Source: an uncultured Actinomycetospora sp. (lineage in GTDB: Bacteria > Actinomycetota > Actinomycetes > Mycobacteriales > Pseudonocardiaceae). Taken from it: 15,303 bases of DNA. The translations under genes were made by a program, and so were the position numbers. The notes below the pieces were generated by a model. That model worked only from the letters and a program-made list of their open reading frames with translations, had not been told where the DNA came from and ran no database searches. Below, piece after piece: positions 1 to 7,252 of the stretch (the first letter of the stretch is position 1; each line of letters opens with the position of its first letter). The stretch covers positions 1-15,303 of the forward strand of contig CADCTH010000491.1 in NCBI GenBank assembly GCA_902805495.1. The letters run 5' to 3'.

Positions 1-256
1 CGGCGGTGTCGGAGCGCGCGGTGGCGATGATGATCGGGAGGTCGCCGCGCGAGCGCAGGGTCGAGCACACCTCGATCCCGTCGATGCCGGGCAGCATCAG
101 GTCGAGCAGCACGACGTCCAGGTCGGGGTCGACGAGGTCGAGCGCCTCCTCCCCGGTGGCGGTCTCGACGACGTCGTAGCCCTCGTCGGCGAGGGCGAGC
201 CCGAGGGCTTGGCGGATGCGCTCGTCGTCCTCGACGAGCAGGACACGCGTCCCCAT
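1..256 (-). CDS. Response regulator, receiver domain (3' end outside window)
   Basis: This is the N-terminal 85 residues of a two-component response regulator, read from an ATG at 254-256 and cut by the window edge. The receiver fold is clear: the protein starts MGTRVLLVEDDERIRQAL, with the acidic pair D10/D11, the phospho-acceptor D52 in VVLLDLMLPGIDG, and the switch Thr79 in PIIIATAR. The conserved Lys and the output domain lie outside the window. The sequence style and the DNA boxes nearby fit the OmpR/PhoB winged-helix class, but that is inference. A strong Shine-Dalgarno (GGGAGGGGG on the minus strand, about 263-271) supports the start. A perfect direct-repeat box (342-359) lies about 90 bases upstream of the start, suggesting autoregulation. 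The partner sensor kinase is not in the window and may lie beyond the left edge. Confidence 0.93.
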   Translation of the reverse strand, partial: MGTRVLLVEDDERIRQALGLALADEGYDVVETATGEEALDLVDPDLDVVLLDLMLPGIDGIEVCSTLRSRGDLPIIIATARSDTA

Positions 257-273
257 CCCCGGCCCCCTCCCGC

Positions 274-293
274 AGCGTCGGTGCGACGACGCT
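274..293. repeat. 7-bp inverted repeat in the response regulator leader
   Basis: AGCGTCG at 274-280 and CGACGCT at 287-293 form a perfect inverted repeat around a 6-base loop, 18-37 bases upstream of the response regulator start codon. It could be an operator or a leader hairpin. There is no T-tract beside it on either strand, so it does not look like an intrinsic terminator. In DNA this GC-rich, short dyads also arise by chance. Confidence 0.35.
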
Positions 294-341
294 ACCCGGA
301 CCCGGCACCCGTGGCGGTCCCCCGAGCGGCCACGAGGCCCG

Positions 342-359
342 TCGTCAGGTGATCGTCAG
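342..359 (+). promoter_or_regulatory. Direct-repeat regulator box 1 (TCGTCAG-N4-TCGTCAG)
   Basis: Two perfect TCGTCAG heptamers (342-348 and 353-359) are separated by GTGA, giving an 11-base period. The box covers the TGA stop codon of the AGCS symporter gene (356-358) and lies about 90 bases upstream of the response regulator start. Direct repeats spaced by one helical turn are the usual binding architecture of OmpR/PhoB-family regulators. It is one of four such boxes in the window, and its position suggests autoregulation of the response regulator. Confidence 0.7.
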
Positions 360-1948
360 ATCCGCGACGCCGCACGACGTTCGGCGGGCGCCATCTCGAC
401 CACCTCGCCCGATCGCCGCGCCGCGCGGAAGGCTGCGACCTCCTCCTTGACCACCGGGGCGAGGAGGTACAGCCCGATGATGTTGAACAGCGCGAGCAGG
501 AAGAGGACGGCGTCGGCGAAGTCGAGGACGGCGCCGAGGGTGAGCACCGAGCCGACGACGACGAACAGGCAGAACACCGCCTGGTAGATCCGCTCGGAGA
601 CGGTGCTCCGTCCGAAGAGATAGGTCCAGGCCTTCTGGCCGTAGTAGCCCCACGTGATCATGGTGGAGATCGCGAACAGCGCGACGGCCAGCGTCAGGAC
701 GTAGGGGAACCAGGGGAGCACGGTCTCGAACGCCGAGGAGGTGACGGTGACCCCGGCCGGGTCCTCCCCGGCGGCCGCCGCGGCCTGGGACTGCCGCCAG
801 TAGGGGGTGTCGGCTACGACGATGGTCAGGGCGGTCATCGTGCAGATCACGACGGTGTCGATGAACGGCTCCAGCATCGCGACGTAGCCCTCGGTCGCGG
901 GATGGCGGGTCTTGACCGCGGAGTGCGCGATCGGGGCCGAGCCCAGCCCGGCCTCGTTGGAGAACGCGGCGCGCTGGAACCCGACGATGAGCGCACCGAT
1001 GACACCGCCGGCGACCCCCGCTCCGGTGAACGCGCCACCGAAGATCGCGCCCAGGGCGGCCGGGACGAGCGGCAGGTTGACCAGGAGCACGACCAGGCAG
1101 GCGAGGACGTAGATGATGGCCATCGCCGGCACCAGGCGGCTGGTCACGCGACCCACCGACCGGGCCCCACCGAAGATCACCCAACCGACCACCAGGGCGA
1201 GCAGGACCCCGAACACCAGCGCGGCACCGTCGCCTCCCAGGAGGCCCGTCTCCCCGCCGGTGACCTCGGTGAGCTGGGCGAAGGTCTGGTTGGCCTGGAA
1301 CATGTTCCCGCCGGCCACGCCGAAGAAGAGGATGAACACCGCGGCGAGGCCGGCCAGGACCTTGCCGAGGTTGCGCCCGAACACCGAGGGGAAGCGCTCC
1401 GCGACGCCCTTGCGCAGGTAGTGCATCGGGCCGCCGGAGACCGTGCCGTCCTCGTGGTGCTCCCGGTAGCGGACCCCCAGCGTGCACTCGACGAACTTGG
1501 TGCACATCCCGAGGAGGCCGGCGCAGATCATCCAGAACGTCGCGCCGGCGCCGCCGATGGTCACCGCGACCCCGACGCCGGCGATGTTGCCGAGACCGAC
1601 GGTGCCCGAGACCGCGGAGGTCAGCGCCTGGAAGTGCGGGATCTCGCCCGGTTCGTCGTCGCCGCTGTAGCGACCGCGCGCGATCCGGATCGCAAGCCGG
1701 AAGTTGCGGAACTGCGGCCCGCGGAAGTACACGGTGAAGATCAGCGCCGCGAGGATGAGCCAGCCGACGATCCACGGGAACGAGACCCCGAACAGGGGAA
1801 TCTCGGCGAAGACGATCGCGGACAGGCCCTCGGAGATCGGCGTGAACACGGCGTCGATCGCGTCCTCGACGGCGGCCAGCGCTCCGCTGGAGGCGCCGCC
1901 CGAGGCGAGGACGTCGAGGTCGGCGGACGCGGGTGCTGTGGCGGTCAT
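356..1948 (-). CDS. Alanine/glycine:cation symporter (AGCS family)
   Basis: The product is a 530-residue integral membrane protein of the alanine or glycine:cation symporter family, which imports small neutral amino acids with Na+ or H+. About 10-11 hydrophobic segments are visible. The family core is intact: HFQALTSAVSGTVGLGNIAGV at about residues 105-125, followed by the signature region GGAGATFWM at 132-140. SGGPMHYLRKG follows near 171, and FSNEAGLGSAPIAHSAVKT sits in the middle of the protein. The length is normal for the family with a slightly long N-terminus. The ATG at 1948 has only a weak Shine-Dalgarno, so the start could be off by a few codons. A direct-repeat box (1998-2015) lies about 50 bases upstream of the start, so the gene is probably controlled by the neighbouring response regulator. 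The exact substrate cannot be told from sequence. Confidence 0.93.
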   Translation of the reverse strand: MTATAPASADLDVLASGGASSGALAAVEDAIDAVFTPISEGLSAIVFAEIPLFGVSFPWIVGWLILAALIFTVYFRGPQFRNFRLAIRIARGRYSGDDEPGEIPHFQALTSAVSGTVGLGNIAGVGVAVTIGGAGATFWMICAGLLGMCTKFVECTLGVRYREHHEDGTVSGGPMHYLRKGVAERFPSVFGRNLGKVLAGLAAVFILFFGVAGGNMFQANQTFAQLTEVTGGETGLLGGDGAALVFGVLLALVVGWVIFGGARSVGRVTSRLVPAMAIIYVLACLVVLLVNLPLVPAALGAIFGGAFTGAGVAGGVIGALIVGFQRAAFSNEAGLGSAPIAHSAVKTRHPATEGYVAMLEPFIDTVVICTMTALTIVVADTPYWRQSQAAAAAGEDPAGVTVTSSAFETVLPWFPYVLTLAVALFAISTMITWGYYGQKAWTYLFGRSTVSERIYQAVFCLFVVVGSVLTLGAVLDFADAVLFLLALFNIIGLYLLAPVVKEEVAAFRAARRSGEVVEMAPAERRAASRI

Positions 1949-1997
1949 CGACCCAGCTCAGGTGATGGGGGTCACGCCGCCAAGACCTCCGTCGTGT

Positions 1998-2015
1998 TCG
2001 TCAGGGGATCGTCAG
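1998..2015 (+). promoter_or_regulatory. Direct-repeat regulator box 2 (TCGTCAG-N4-TCGTCAG)
   Basis: Perfect heptamers at 1998-2004 and 2009-2015 are separated by GGGA. The box lies 50-67 bases upstream of the AGCS symporter start and covers the stop codon (2012-2014) of the next minus-strand gene, as box 1 covers the symporter stop. The position is consistent with control of the symporter promoter. Confidence 0.7.
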
Positions 2016-2350
2016 TCGGCGCGCGGGATGCGGTCGAGCGCGCGCATCGCCAGCGCGACGTGGAAGGCGAAGTCGTCGGATCGCAGGGTCGCACGGTGCG
2101 CCTCGTGGGCGCGGCGGGATGCGCGCACCCAAGGCGCCGGATCGTCCGCTCGGGCCGACAGCTCGGCGGCCAGCAGCCCCGTGAGCACGCGGACGTCCTC
2201 GATCATGGCTCGGCGACGGACGGCCAGTGGCATGGTCACGGAGGCGGTCACCTCGCCGTCGAGGTGGTCCCGGGCGACGAGGGCCCTGGAGGCGGCCTCG
2301 TGCGCCGTCACCCCGGTCTCGGGGCAGACGATGGCGGTGAAGTCCTCCAC
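2012..2350 (-). CDS. Hypothetical protein, 112 residues
   Basis: I do not recognise this family. The chosen start is the GTG at 2348-2350, preceded by a good Shine-Dalgarno (GAGAGGGGG on the minus strand). The frame stays open upstream, but the translation there is Trp/Pro/Arg-rich and looks non-coding. The protein begins VEDFTAIVCPETGVTAHEAASRAL and is predicted mostly helical, with an amphipathic stretch MIEDVRVLTGLLAAELSARADD and a basic segment WVRASRRAHEAHRATLR. It has no signal peptide or membrane segment. It lies 63 bases upstream of the symporter gene on the same strand. The divergent region upstream (2351-2572) holds a regulator box, so it may belong to the same regulon. A soluble accessory or regulatory protein is possible but unproven. 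Confidence 0.7.
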   Translation of the reverse strand: MEDFTAIVCPETGVTAHEAASRALVARDHLDGEVTASVTMPLAVRRRAMIEDVRVLTGLLAAELSARADDPAPWVRASRRAHEAHRATLRSDDFAFHVALAMRALDRIPRAD

Positions 2351-2451
2351 GCGGCCCCCTCTCGATGCCCACCACCATCGAAACCCGCCGCCGCGGCGGG
2401 CGGGTGGTGCGCTTCCTTGCGATGTCCTGCCGAAGGCACCGGGTGGGCGGA

Positions 2452-2469
2452 TCGTCAGGCGAGCGTCAG
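2452..2469 (+). promoter_or_regulatory. Direct-repeat regulator box 3
   Basis: TCGTCAG (2452-2458), GCGA spacer and GCGTCAG (2463-2469) give the same 11-base period, with one changed base in the second heptamer. The box sits in the divergent region between the 112-residue gene (start 2350) and the GAF-ANTAR gene (start 2573), about 100 bases from each, and could serve either promoter. Confidence 0.65.
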
Positions 2470-2572
2470 GTGATGCGGGCCGGTGATCCTGCGTCGGGCG
2501 GGACGCTGGCGGTGGCAGCACGGGACCGGCACACGCCGTGCCGACGACCCGACCACGAGCGAGAGGAGAGCC

Positions 2573-3321
2573 ATGTCGTGTCGACCAGGTCCGGCCGCGG
2601 AGGTCCCGGCAGGCCCGGGATGGGGGCGCGTGATGGCCGCCGTCGGACCGCAGCCGGGCCGTCACGATGCGCAGGCCGTCGTTCACCGCCTCGTGGACGG
2701 CGCCGTCGACGCCGTGCCGGGAGCCGACGCCGGGGGCGTCGCCGAGCTGACGGGCGACGACGTGCGGTGCCGGGTGGTGACGCTGCCGGTCGTCGAGGAA
2801 CTCCACCGCGTCGCCGTCGCCCGCGCCGAGGGGCCGGTGCCGGAGGCGGTCCGGGCACGCCCGGGGCGGCCATCGTCACCGACGTGGACGACACCGCGGT
2901 CCGGCGGTGGCCGCACTGGGCGACACGAGCACGGTCCGCCGGCGTGGGAGCGACGCTGACGGTGGTCCTCCCGTGCAGCACGAGGCGACGAACGAGGATG
3001 CTCACACTCTGCGGACCCGTCCCTGGGACGTTCGACGCCACGGGTGCGGTAGTGGCCCAGGCCTTCGCCGCTCCGCTCGCCGTCGCCCTCCGGGCGGCCC
3101 ACCGCATCGCGGCGCTGGAGCGCGGGCTGGCGTCACGCGACCTCATCGGTCAGGCCAAGGGCGCACTCATGGCCCGTCACGGCGTCGACGCCACCGCGGC
3201 GTTCGAGCACCTCGTCCGCATCTCGCAGGAGACCAACACCCGGCTCGCGGAGGTCGCCGCGCGGCTCGTCGACGAGGTCGTGAGTGCGCCGACCACCGCG
3301 CTCGACGGCCGACGGCGCTGA
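2573..3321 (+). pseudogene. GAF-ANTAR regulator, interrupted by a -1 frameshift
   Basis: Two frames together encode one GAF-ANTAR protein, a family that binds nascent RNA through ANTAR and acts in transcription antitermination. The first part runs from the ATG at 2573, after a GAGAGGAGAG Shine-Dalgarno, and encodes GAF residues such as VVHRLVDGAVDAVPGADAGGVAEL and EGPVPEAVRARPG. From about 2866 the homologous reading moves to the next frame: GAAIVTDVDDTAVRRWPHWATRA, then LTLCGPVPGTFDATG, then the ANTAR helices ASRDLIGQAKGALMARHGV and ending at 3321. One extra G in the GGGG run at 2863-2866 would restore a protein of about 249 residues, which is normal for the family. It is therefore either a recent loss of function or a homopolymer error in the assembly. 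Both domains otherwise look well conserved. Confidence 0.85.
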
Positions 3322-3403
3322 CGCTGCACAGGAGAAGCACCAGGAGCACCAGCTGGACCGGGGCGACGACCCCGACGCCCGCGCGATCCCGAGCCGCCGT
3401 GCG

Positions 3404-3871
3404 TCACGCCGTGTCACCGGCCTGCCCCTCGGGTCCCGGCACCATGAGGACCGCGCAGCCGGCGCGACGAGCGACCTGCTCGGCGACGCCGCGCCACCGG
3501 TCCCGGACGCCCTGACCCGGCGCGCCGATCACGAGCAGCCGGGCGTGCCGCGCCGCCTCGAGCAGGACCTCGGCTGGACGGCCTGGCTCAGCGCGGCGGG
3601 CGGGGGTCGCTTCCTCACCGAGGACGGCGAGCACCTCGCGGTCGACCAGTGCGGTTGCCTCCCGCGCGGCGTCGTCGGGTCCGGCGGGCCCCGATGGTGA
3701 CGCGTCGCCGCCCTCCGTCGGCGGCACCGGGCTCTGCCAGGCAGTGATGACGTGGAGGTGCCAACCGCGTCGTGCAGCCTCTTCGGCGGCCCACGCCAGG
3801 GCGAGCCGCGAGGCCAGGGAGCCGTCCACTCCCGCGACGACGACGTCGGTGTGGTGTGTCCTGCCGGTCAC
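3404..3871 (-). CDS. Universal stress protein (UspA family)
   Basis: The product is a single-domain Usp protein of 155 residues. It starts at the GTG at 3869-3871, with GAGGAGGA just upstream. The fold is recognisable from DVVVAGVDGSLASRLALAWAAEEAARRGWHLHVITAW (Asp16 in VDGS is the usual nucleotide-contact position) and from the C-terminal LLVIGAPGQGVRDRWRGVAEQVARRAGCAVLMVPG. The usual ATP loop is G-x2-G-x9-G(S/T). Here the loop is GAPG followed by only eight residues and then GV, so ATP binding may be weak or absent. Its start overlaps the stop of the upstream 51-residue gene by four bases, indicating translational coupling. It converges on the GAF-ANTAR gene with an 82-base gap that holds no clear terminator. 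Confidence 0.9.
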   Translation of the reverse strand: MTGRTHHTDVVVAGVDGSLASRLALAWAAEEAARRGWHLHVITAWQSPVPPTEGGDASPSGPAGPDDAAREATALVDREVLAVLGEEATPARRAEPGRPAEVLLEAARHARLLVIGAPGQGVRDRWRGVAEQVARRAGCAVLMVPGPEGQAGDTA

Positions 3872-4023
3872 GGGTCCTCCTCGTTGCTCAGGTGCAGCGA
3901 CGTCCTCGAGGGGGCGGACGGAGCCCACCGGGCCAGCGCTTCGGCGCAACGGCGACGCCCTGTCAGGAATCCGATCACCGCGCCGGCCACCAGCGTGACC
4001 GTCAACGCGACCCACGGCGGCAT
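3868..4023 (-). CDS. Small single-pass membrane protein, 51 residues
   Basis: A short gene reads MPPWVALTVTLVAGAVIGFLTGRRRCAEALARW and ends in NEEDP. Residues 4-20 form one hydrophobic helix followed by a basic patch (GRRR), so by the positive-inside rule the C-terminal tail should be cytoplasmic. The stop codon overlaps the GTG start of the universal stress protein gene (four bases shared), which strongly suggests a two-gene unit. The Shine-Dalgarno is weak and the ATG at 4021-4023 is the best start visible; a further-upstream GTG in the same frame is possible. No family is recognised. A membrane anchor or partner for the stress protein is a reasonable guess only. Confidence 0.6.
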   Translation of the reverse strand: MPPWVALTVTLVAGAVIGFLTGRRRCAEALARWAPSAPSRTSLHLSNEEDP

Positions 4024-4081
4024 CTCGCGATCGGTCCGGGGGTGCCCGGGACGACGGTGCGGAACGCGGGTCGCGGGCACC

Positions 4082-4106
4082 GGTTCGTCTCGCCAGGGCC
4101 GGGTAT
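4082..4106 (+). promoter_or_regulatory. SigB/SigF-like stress promoter
   Basis: GGTT at 4082-4085, 15 bases, then GGGTAT at 4101-4106 fits the streptomycete SigB-type pattern GNNT-N14-16-GGGTAY. It lies 31 bases upstream of the 4137 start codon, leaving room for a transcription start near 4112 and the Shine-Dalgarno at 4126-4134. The match is by eye and the -35 element is short. Confidence 0.5.
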
Positions 4107-4136
4107 CCCGTGCGCTTCCCCACCGGGAGGTGAGCC

Positions 4137-4304
4137 ATGACCGAGCCCGAGGCGCCCCGTGCCGCGCAGCACGCCCAGGAGAACGCCGAGACGCCCGAGG
4201 ACCAGTACGACGAGGAACGCGCACCGGCCGCCAAGCAGGCCCATGACAACGCCCAGAGGGCCCAGAGGAAGGATCAGTCCTCCACGCCACCTGACGAGCG
4301 ATGA
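4137..4304 (+). CDS. Small hydrophilic protein, 55 residues
   Basis: The ATG at 4137 follows an excellent Shine-Dalgarno (GGGAGGTGAG, 4126-4135). The product has no hydrophobic stretch and is dominated by Ala, Glu, Gln, Asp and Arg. It contains two related segments, PRAAQHAQENAE (residues 7-18) and APAAKQAHDNAQ (29-40), that look like an internal duplication. It is predicted disordered or a single charged helix, as in hydrophilin or CsbD-like stress proteins, but I cannot assign it to a named family. The SigB-like promoter upstream and the divergent universal stress protein unit both point to a general stress role. It converges on the MMPL gene with a 21-base gap. Confidence 0.7.
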   Translation: MTEPEAPRAAQHAQENAETPEDQYDEERAPAAKQAHDNAQRAQRKDQSSTPPDER

Positions 4305-4325
4305 TCCGCTGATCGACACGAGGTC

Positions 4326-6764
4326 CTACCCCGTCGTGCCGGACGTCCCGGTGGCGACGGGGTGGGGCGACGGTGCGCGTAGACGCCGGCTCGGCCAGGC
4401 GCTGGCCGGTCCCACCCACCAGATGAGGGCGGGCACCAGGAAGGCCCGCACCAGGAAGGTGTCCAGGAGCACCCCGACCGCCATGGCGAAGGCGAGCTCC
4501 TGGAAGGGGGCGAGCGGCACCAGCGCCACGAGGCCGAAGCTGGCCGCGAGCGTGATCCCGGCGGTCCCGATGGCCCGGGTGGATCGCGGGACCGCCTCGG
4601 CGAGCGCCTGGGCGAGCGGGCGTGTGCGGGCGGCTTGCCACACGTCACCCACCCCGAAGATGTTGTAGTCCGCGCCCAGCGAAGCGAGCAGGGCACCGAC
4701 GGCGAAGGGGACGAAGAAGATCAGGCCCTCCTGGCCCAGCTCACCGAAGACCAGCGAGGTCAGCCCGAGCGCGGAGGCGACCACGAGCAGGCTGCAGCCG
4801 AGCAGGTAGAGCGGGGCGACGAGGCTGCGCAGGAACAGCACCAGGAGCACCAGCTCGACGGCGGCGACGACCACGGCCACCCGGACGAGGTCGGCCCGGG
4901 CGCTCTCGACGAGCCCGAGGCCGAGGGCGGTGTCGCCGGCGTACGCGGCGGACACCTCGTCCAGCTCCGCTGCGGCGAGCAGCGTCGGCATGTCCCGCTG
5001 CAGCGCCTGCAGCGTCTCGATGGCCCGGGCGCCCAGCGGGTCGGCGTCGAGCACGACGAGGAAGCGTGCGGCGTCGCCCTGCGGGCCGAGGAAGAGCGCG
5101 TAGCGGTCCGGGACGGCGTCCGGTAAGCGGCCCTGGACGGGGCCGAGCACGCCGGCCACGCCGGGTCGATCCTCCAACGCGCGTTGCAGGCGTGCGAGGG
5201 ACTCCGGGCGCGCGGTGACGTCGGACCCGGTCAAGAGGATCTCGGTGGGGGAGAGGACGCCCGGGGCGAATCCGGCTGCGGCACCCTCCCAGGCCACGCG
5301 GACCGGGTTGCCGGCCGGCAGCGAGTCCATGGGCGACACCGCCTCGCGCAGGGATGTGAGCGGCAGGGCGCTCACCGCGAGGACGGCGAGCGCGGCCACC
5401 GCAGCCGCGGGCGCCACGCCCTTCCGTCGGGTGATGAGGCCGATGAACCGGCTCCGACCCCGGTCGGGTTCGAACTGTGCGGCCTCGTCGGTGCCCTGCC
5501 GCGCGGGCCGGCCGGGCCACAGCAGCGCGCGCCCGCACATCGTCATCAGGGGCGGGACGAGCAGCACCGACACGACGAGCGAAGACAACACGGTGAGCGC
5601 CAGGCCCGGACCGAAGGCCTGGAAGAGCTCGGTGCGGGCGACGCTGAGGGCGCCCACCCCGGCGGCGACGGTCGTGCCCGCGACGACGACGATCACGAGG
5701 TAGTCCTCGACGGCTCCCCGAGCCGCGGTGAGGCCGTCCTCCCCGGCACGCAGGCGCCGCCTCATGCCGGAGAGGAAGAGGACCGCGTAGTCGGTGGTGA
5801 GGCCTAGTGCCAGGGCCACCAGCACCGGTTCGAGTTGGGCGGGCGCGCTGACCCCGAACGCCGCGGCCACGGTCCCGGCCAGGTGGTCGGCGACCACGTA
5901 GGACGTCCCGGCGGCGATCAACGTGATCACGGGGGCAAGCACCGACCGGAAGGCGAGGGCGACGACGAGGGCGACCGCGAGGACCGAGCAGACCTCGACG
6001 GCGGTCAGGTGCTCGGCCACGAGCCGGCCCTGCTCCGACTGCAGCGGGATGGTCCCGCTGACCCCCAGCAGGTGGTCGCCGGGGTGGTCGATGCGGGCGG
6101 CGTAGTCCCGAGCCACCTGCTCCTGCAGCCAGGTGGGTGCTCGCGGGTCGGTGAAGAGGTAGGTCACGATCGTGGTGGTCGGGCCGGCCGAGGTCAGCGT
6201 CTCGGGAGTGAGGGCGCCCGACCCCGGCGTGAGGCCTTCGGGCAGTCCGCGCGGCAGGCCGTCGAAGACCGGTACGGCGAGCAGCAGCGGTGGCGTCGGA
6301 CGGCCGCGGTAGGCGGGCTCGTCGACCTCCGCCGCCCGCAGGGTCGCCCGGGCCTGGGCGTAGGGGTCCAGACCGTCCGGGTCGTGCTGTACGACCGCGG
6401 TCCGGGTCAGCAGGGGAAGACCGAAGATCTCGAGCGCACGGATCTGTGCCTGCACGGCGGGCGTGTCCTCGCTGATGATCTCGGACAGCCCACCGCCCGC
6501 GGTCGCGAGCGTCGGGAGCGAGGTCACGGTGGCCCACACGCCCATGCCGAGGAGCACGAGCACGGCCCACCAGCCGCGGGTCAGGACCACCGCGGCGGCG
6601 CGTACGGGGAGAGCTCGGCCGGAGGTCGGCGCCCCCTCCGGCGTCCTGCCCGTCGCCGTGCCCGGTGCGGCGCCCACGGTGCGCGACGTTGCCACCCCGG
6701 CCGCGCCGGGTCCATCGGCCGTCGGTACACGCCCGGGACGCGGCGTGCCACCCTCGGACGCCAT
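4326..6764 (-). CDS. MMPL family (RND superfamily) transporter
   Basis: The product is an 812-residue transporter of the MMPL group, proton-driven exporters of lipids, siderophores or small molecules. It shows the two-fold RND layout: TM1 at about 57-80, an outer domain at about 81-250, a block of five TM segments from about 255 to 410, then TM7 near 450 and a second outer domain, and a final TM block from about 627 to 785. Both proton-relay Asp-Tyr pairs are present, D325-Y326 in LALGLTTDYAVLFLSGMRRR and D699-Y700 in SLGADYNIFGVG. The first 55 residues are Pro/Gly/Ala-rich and probably disordered. The ATG at 6764 has no clear Shine-Dalgarno; a GTG at about residue 30 is an alternative. Its start codon shares the CATG at 6762-6765 with the divergent gene. 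The substrate is not predictable. Confidence 0.9.
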   Translation of the reverse strand: MASEGGTPRPGRVPTADGPGAAGVATSRTVGAAPGTATGRTPEGAPTSGRALPVRAAAVVLTRGWWAVLVLLGMGVWATVTSLPTLATAGGGLSEIISEDTPAVQAQIRALEIFGLPLLTRTAVVQHDPDGLDPYAQARATLRAAEVDEPAYRGRPTPPLLLAVPVFDGLPRGLPEGLTPGSGALTPETLTSAGPTTTIVTYLFTDPRAPTWLQEQVARDYAARIDHPGDHLLGVSGTIPLQSEQGRLVAEHLTAVEVCSVLAVALVVALAFRSVLAPVITLIAAGTSYVVADHLAGTVAAAFGVSAPAQLEPVLVALALGLTTDYAVLFLSGMRRRLRAGEDGLTAARGAVEDYLVIVVVAGTTVAAGVGALSVARTELFQAFGPGLALTVLSSLVVSVLLVPPLMTMCGRALLWPGRPARQGTDEAAQFEPDRGRSRFIGLITRRKGVAPAAAVAALAVLAVSALPLTSLREAVSPMDSLPAGNPVRVAWEGAAAGFAPGVLSPTEILLTGSDVTARPESLARLQRALEDRPGVAGVLGPVQGRLPDAVPDRYALFLGPQGDAARFLVVLDADPLGARAIETLQALQRDMPTLLAAAELDEVSAAYAGDTALGLGLVESARADLVRVAVVVAAVELVLLVLFLRSLVAPLYLLGCSLLVVASALGLTSLVFGELGQEGLIFFVPFAVGALLASLGADYNIFGVGDVWQAARTRPLAQALAEAVPRSTRAIGTAGITLAASFGLVALVPLAPFQELAFAMAVGVLLDTFLVRAFLVPALIWWVGPASAWPSRRLRAPSPHPVATGTSGTTG

Positions 6765-7197
6765 GGGCGATGACCGGGCCGGCGTCGGCCGAGACGACGG
6801 CTCGCCTCGTCGTGACGACATCGGCAGCGGTGAGGAGTCCAGGGGCGACGGTGGCGCGCCCAGGTCCGCGCGGCGGTGGCCCCGGGTACTCCTCGTGCTG
6901 CTCGCCCTCGCGGTCGGGGGCGGGGTCGGGTGGACCGCGCGCGACGTCGTGGCTCCCGCCGAGCTCCGTCCGCCCGATCCGCCGGTGGTGGCGGCACCGA
7001 CGCCGGAGCCGGGTGTGCCGTGCCCCGCGGCGGCGGACGCCGGGGCCGCGATCCGCGCACAGCTCGAGAGGGCCGTGGGCGCCCTGCGGGACTTCGACCC
7101 GCGCACCCTGCAGGGTGTGCTCGACGAGGTGCAGCGGCAGCAGGCCCGGTTGGAGGCCGCGGTGGCGGCCTGCCGCGCCGTCGCCGGACCGCCCTGA
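6763..7197 (+). CDS. Membrane-anchored hypothetical protein, 144 residues
   Basis: The protein has a disordered, charged N-terminus (about 1-38), one TM helix (RVLLVLLALAVGGGVGW, about 41-57), a Pro-rich linker (67-85) and a helical C-terminal domain with coiled-coil character (AAIRAQLERAVGALRD to VQRQQARLEAAVAACRAV). Two Cys residues, C87 and C137, lie on the presumed outer side and could form a disulfide. No family is recognised. The chosen ATG at 6763 has no Shine-Dalgarno, and the frame stays open upstream into sequence that is the reverse strand of the transporter gene. The pairing with the divergent MMPL gene suggests an accessory protein, which is inference. The C-terminal half is more secure than the start. 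Confidence 0.65.
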   Translation: MGDDRAGVGRDDGSPRRDDIGSGEESRGDGGAPRSARRWPRVLLVLLALAVGGGVGWTARDVVAPAELRPPDPPVVAAPTPEPGVPCPAAADAGAAIRAQLERAVGALRDFDPRTLQGVLDEVQRQQARLEAAVAACRAVAGPP

Positions 7198-7252
7198 CGG
7201 ACGTCGGACGACGCCATGTCCACCGGTCACGCCTGGTCAGCGCGGGCCGACG

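Noticed and set aside
902..2473. Long plus-strand open frame across the AGCS gene
   Set aside because: Its product is rich in Glu, Asp, Gly, His and Arg with no fold signal, as expected for the antisense of a high-GC gene. The minus strand encodes a clear AGCS transporter.
2351..2806. N-terminal extension of the 112-residue minus-strand protein
   Set aside because: It would run through the divergent promoter region and across the GAF-ANTAR coding sequence, with no coding character; the GTG at 2350 has a good ribosome-binding site.
3360..3373. GGGG-N6-CCCC hairpin between the GAF-ANTAR and Usp genes as a terminator
   Set aside because: It has a four-base stem and no T-tract; such dyads are frequent by chance at this GC content.
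6463..6762. Upstream extension of the 144-residue membrane protein
   Set aside because: The extra 100 residues are the reverse strand of the MMPL N-terminus and first TM region, and are Pro/Thr/Arg-rich without motifs.
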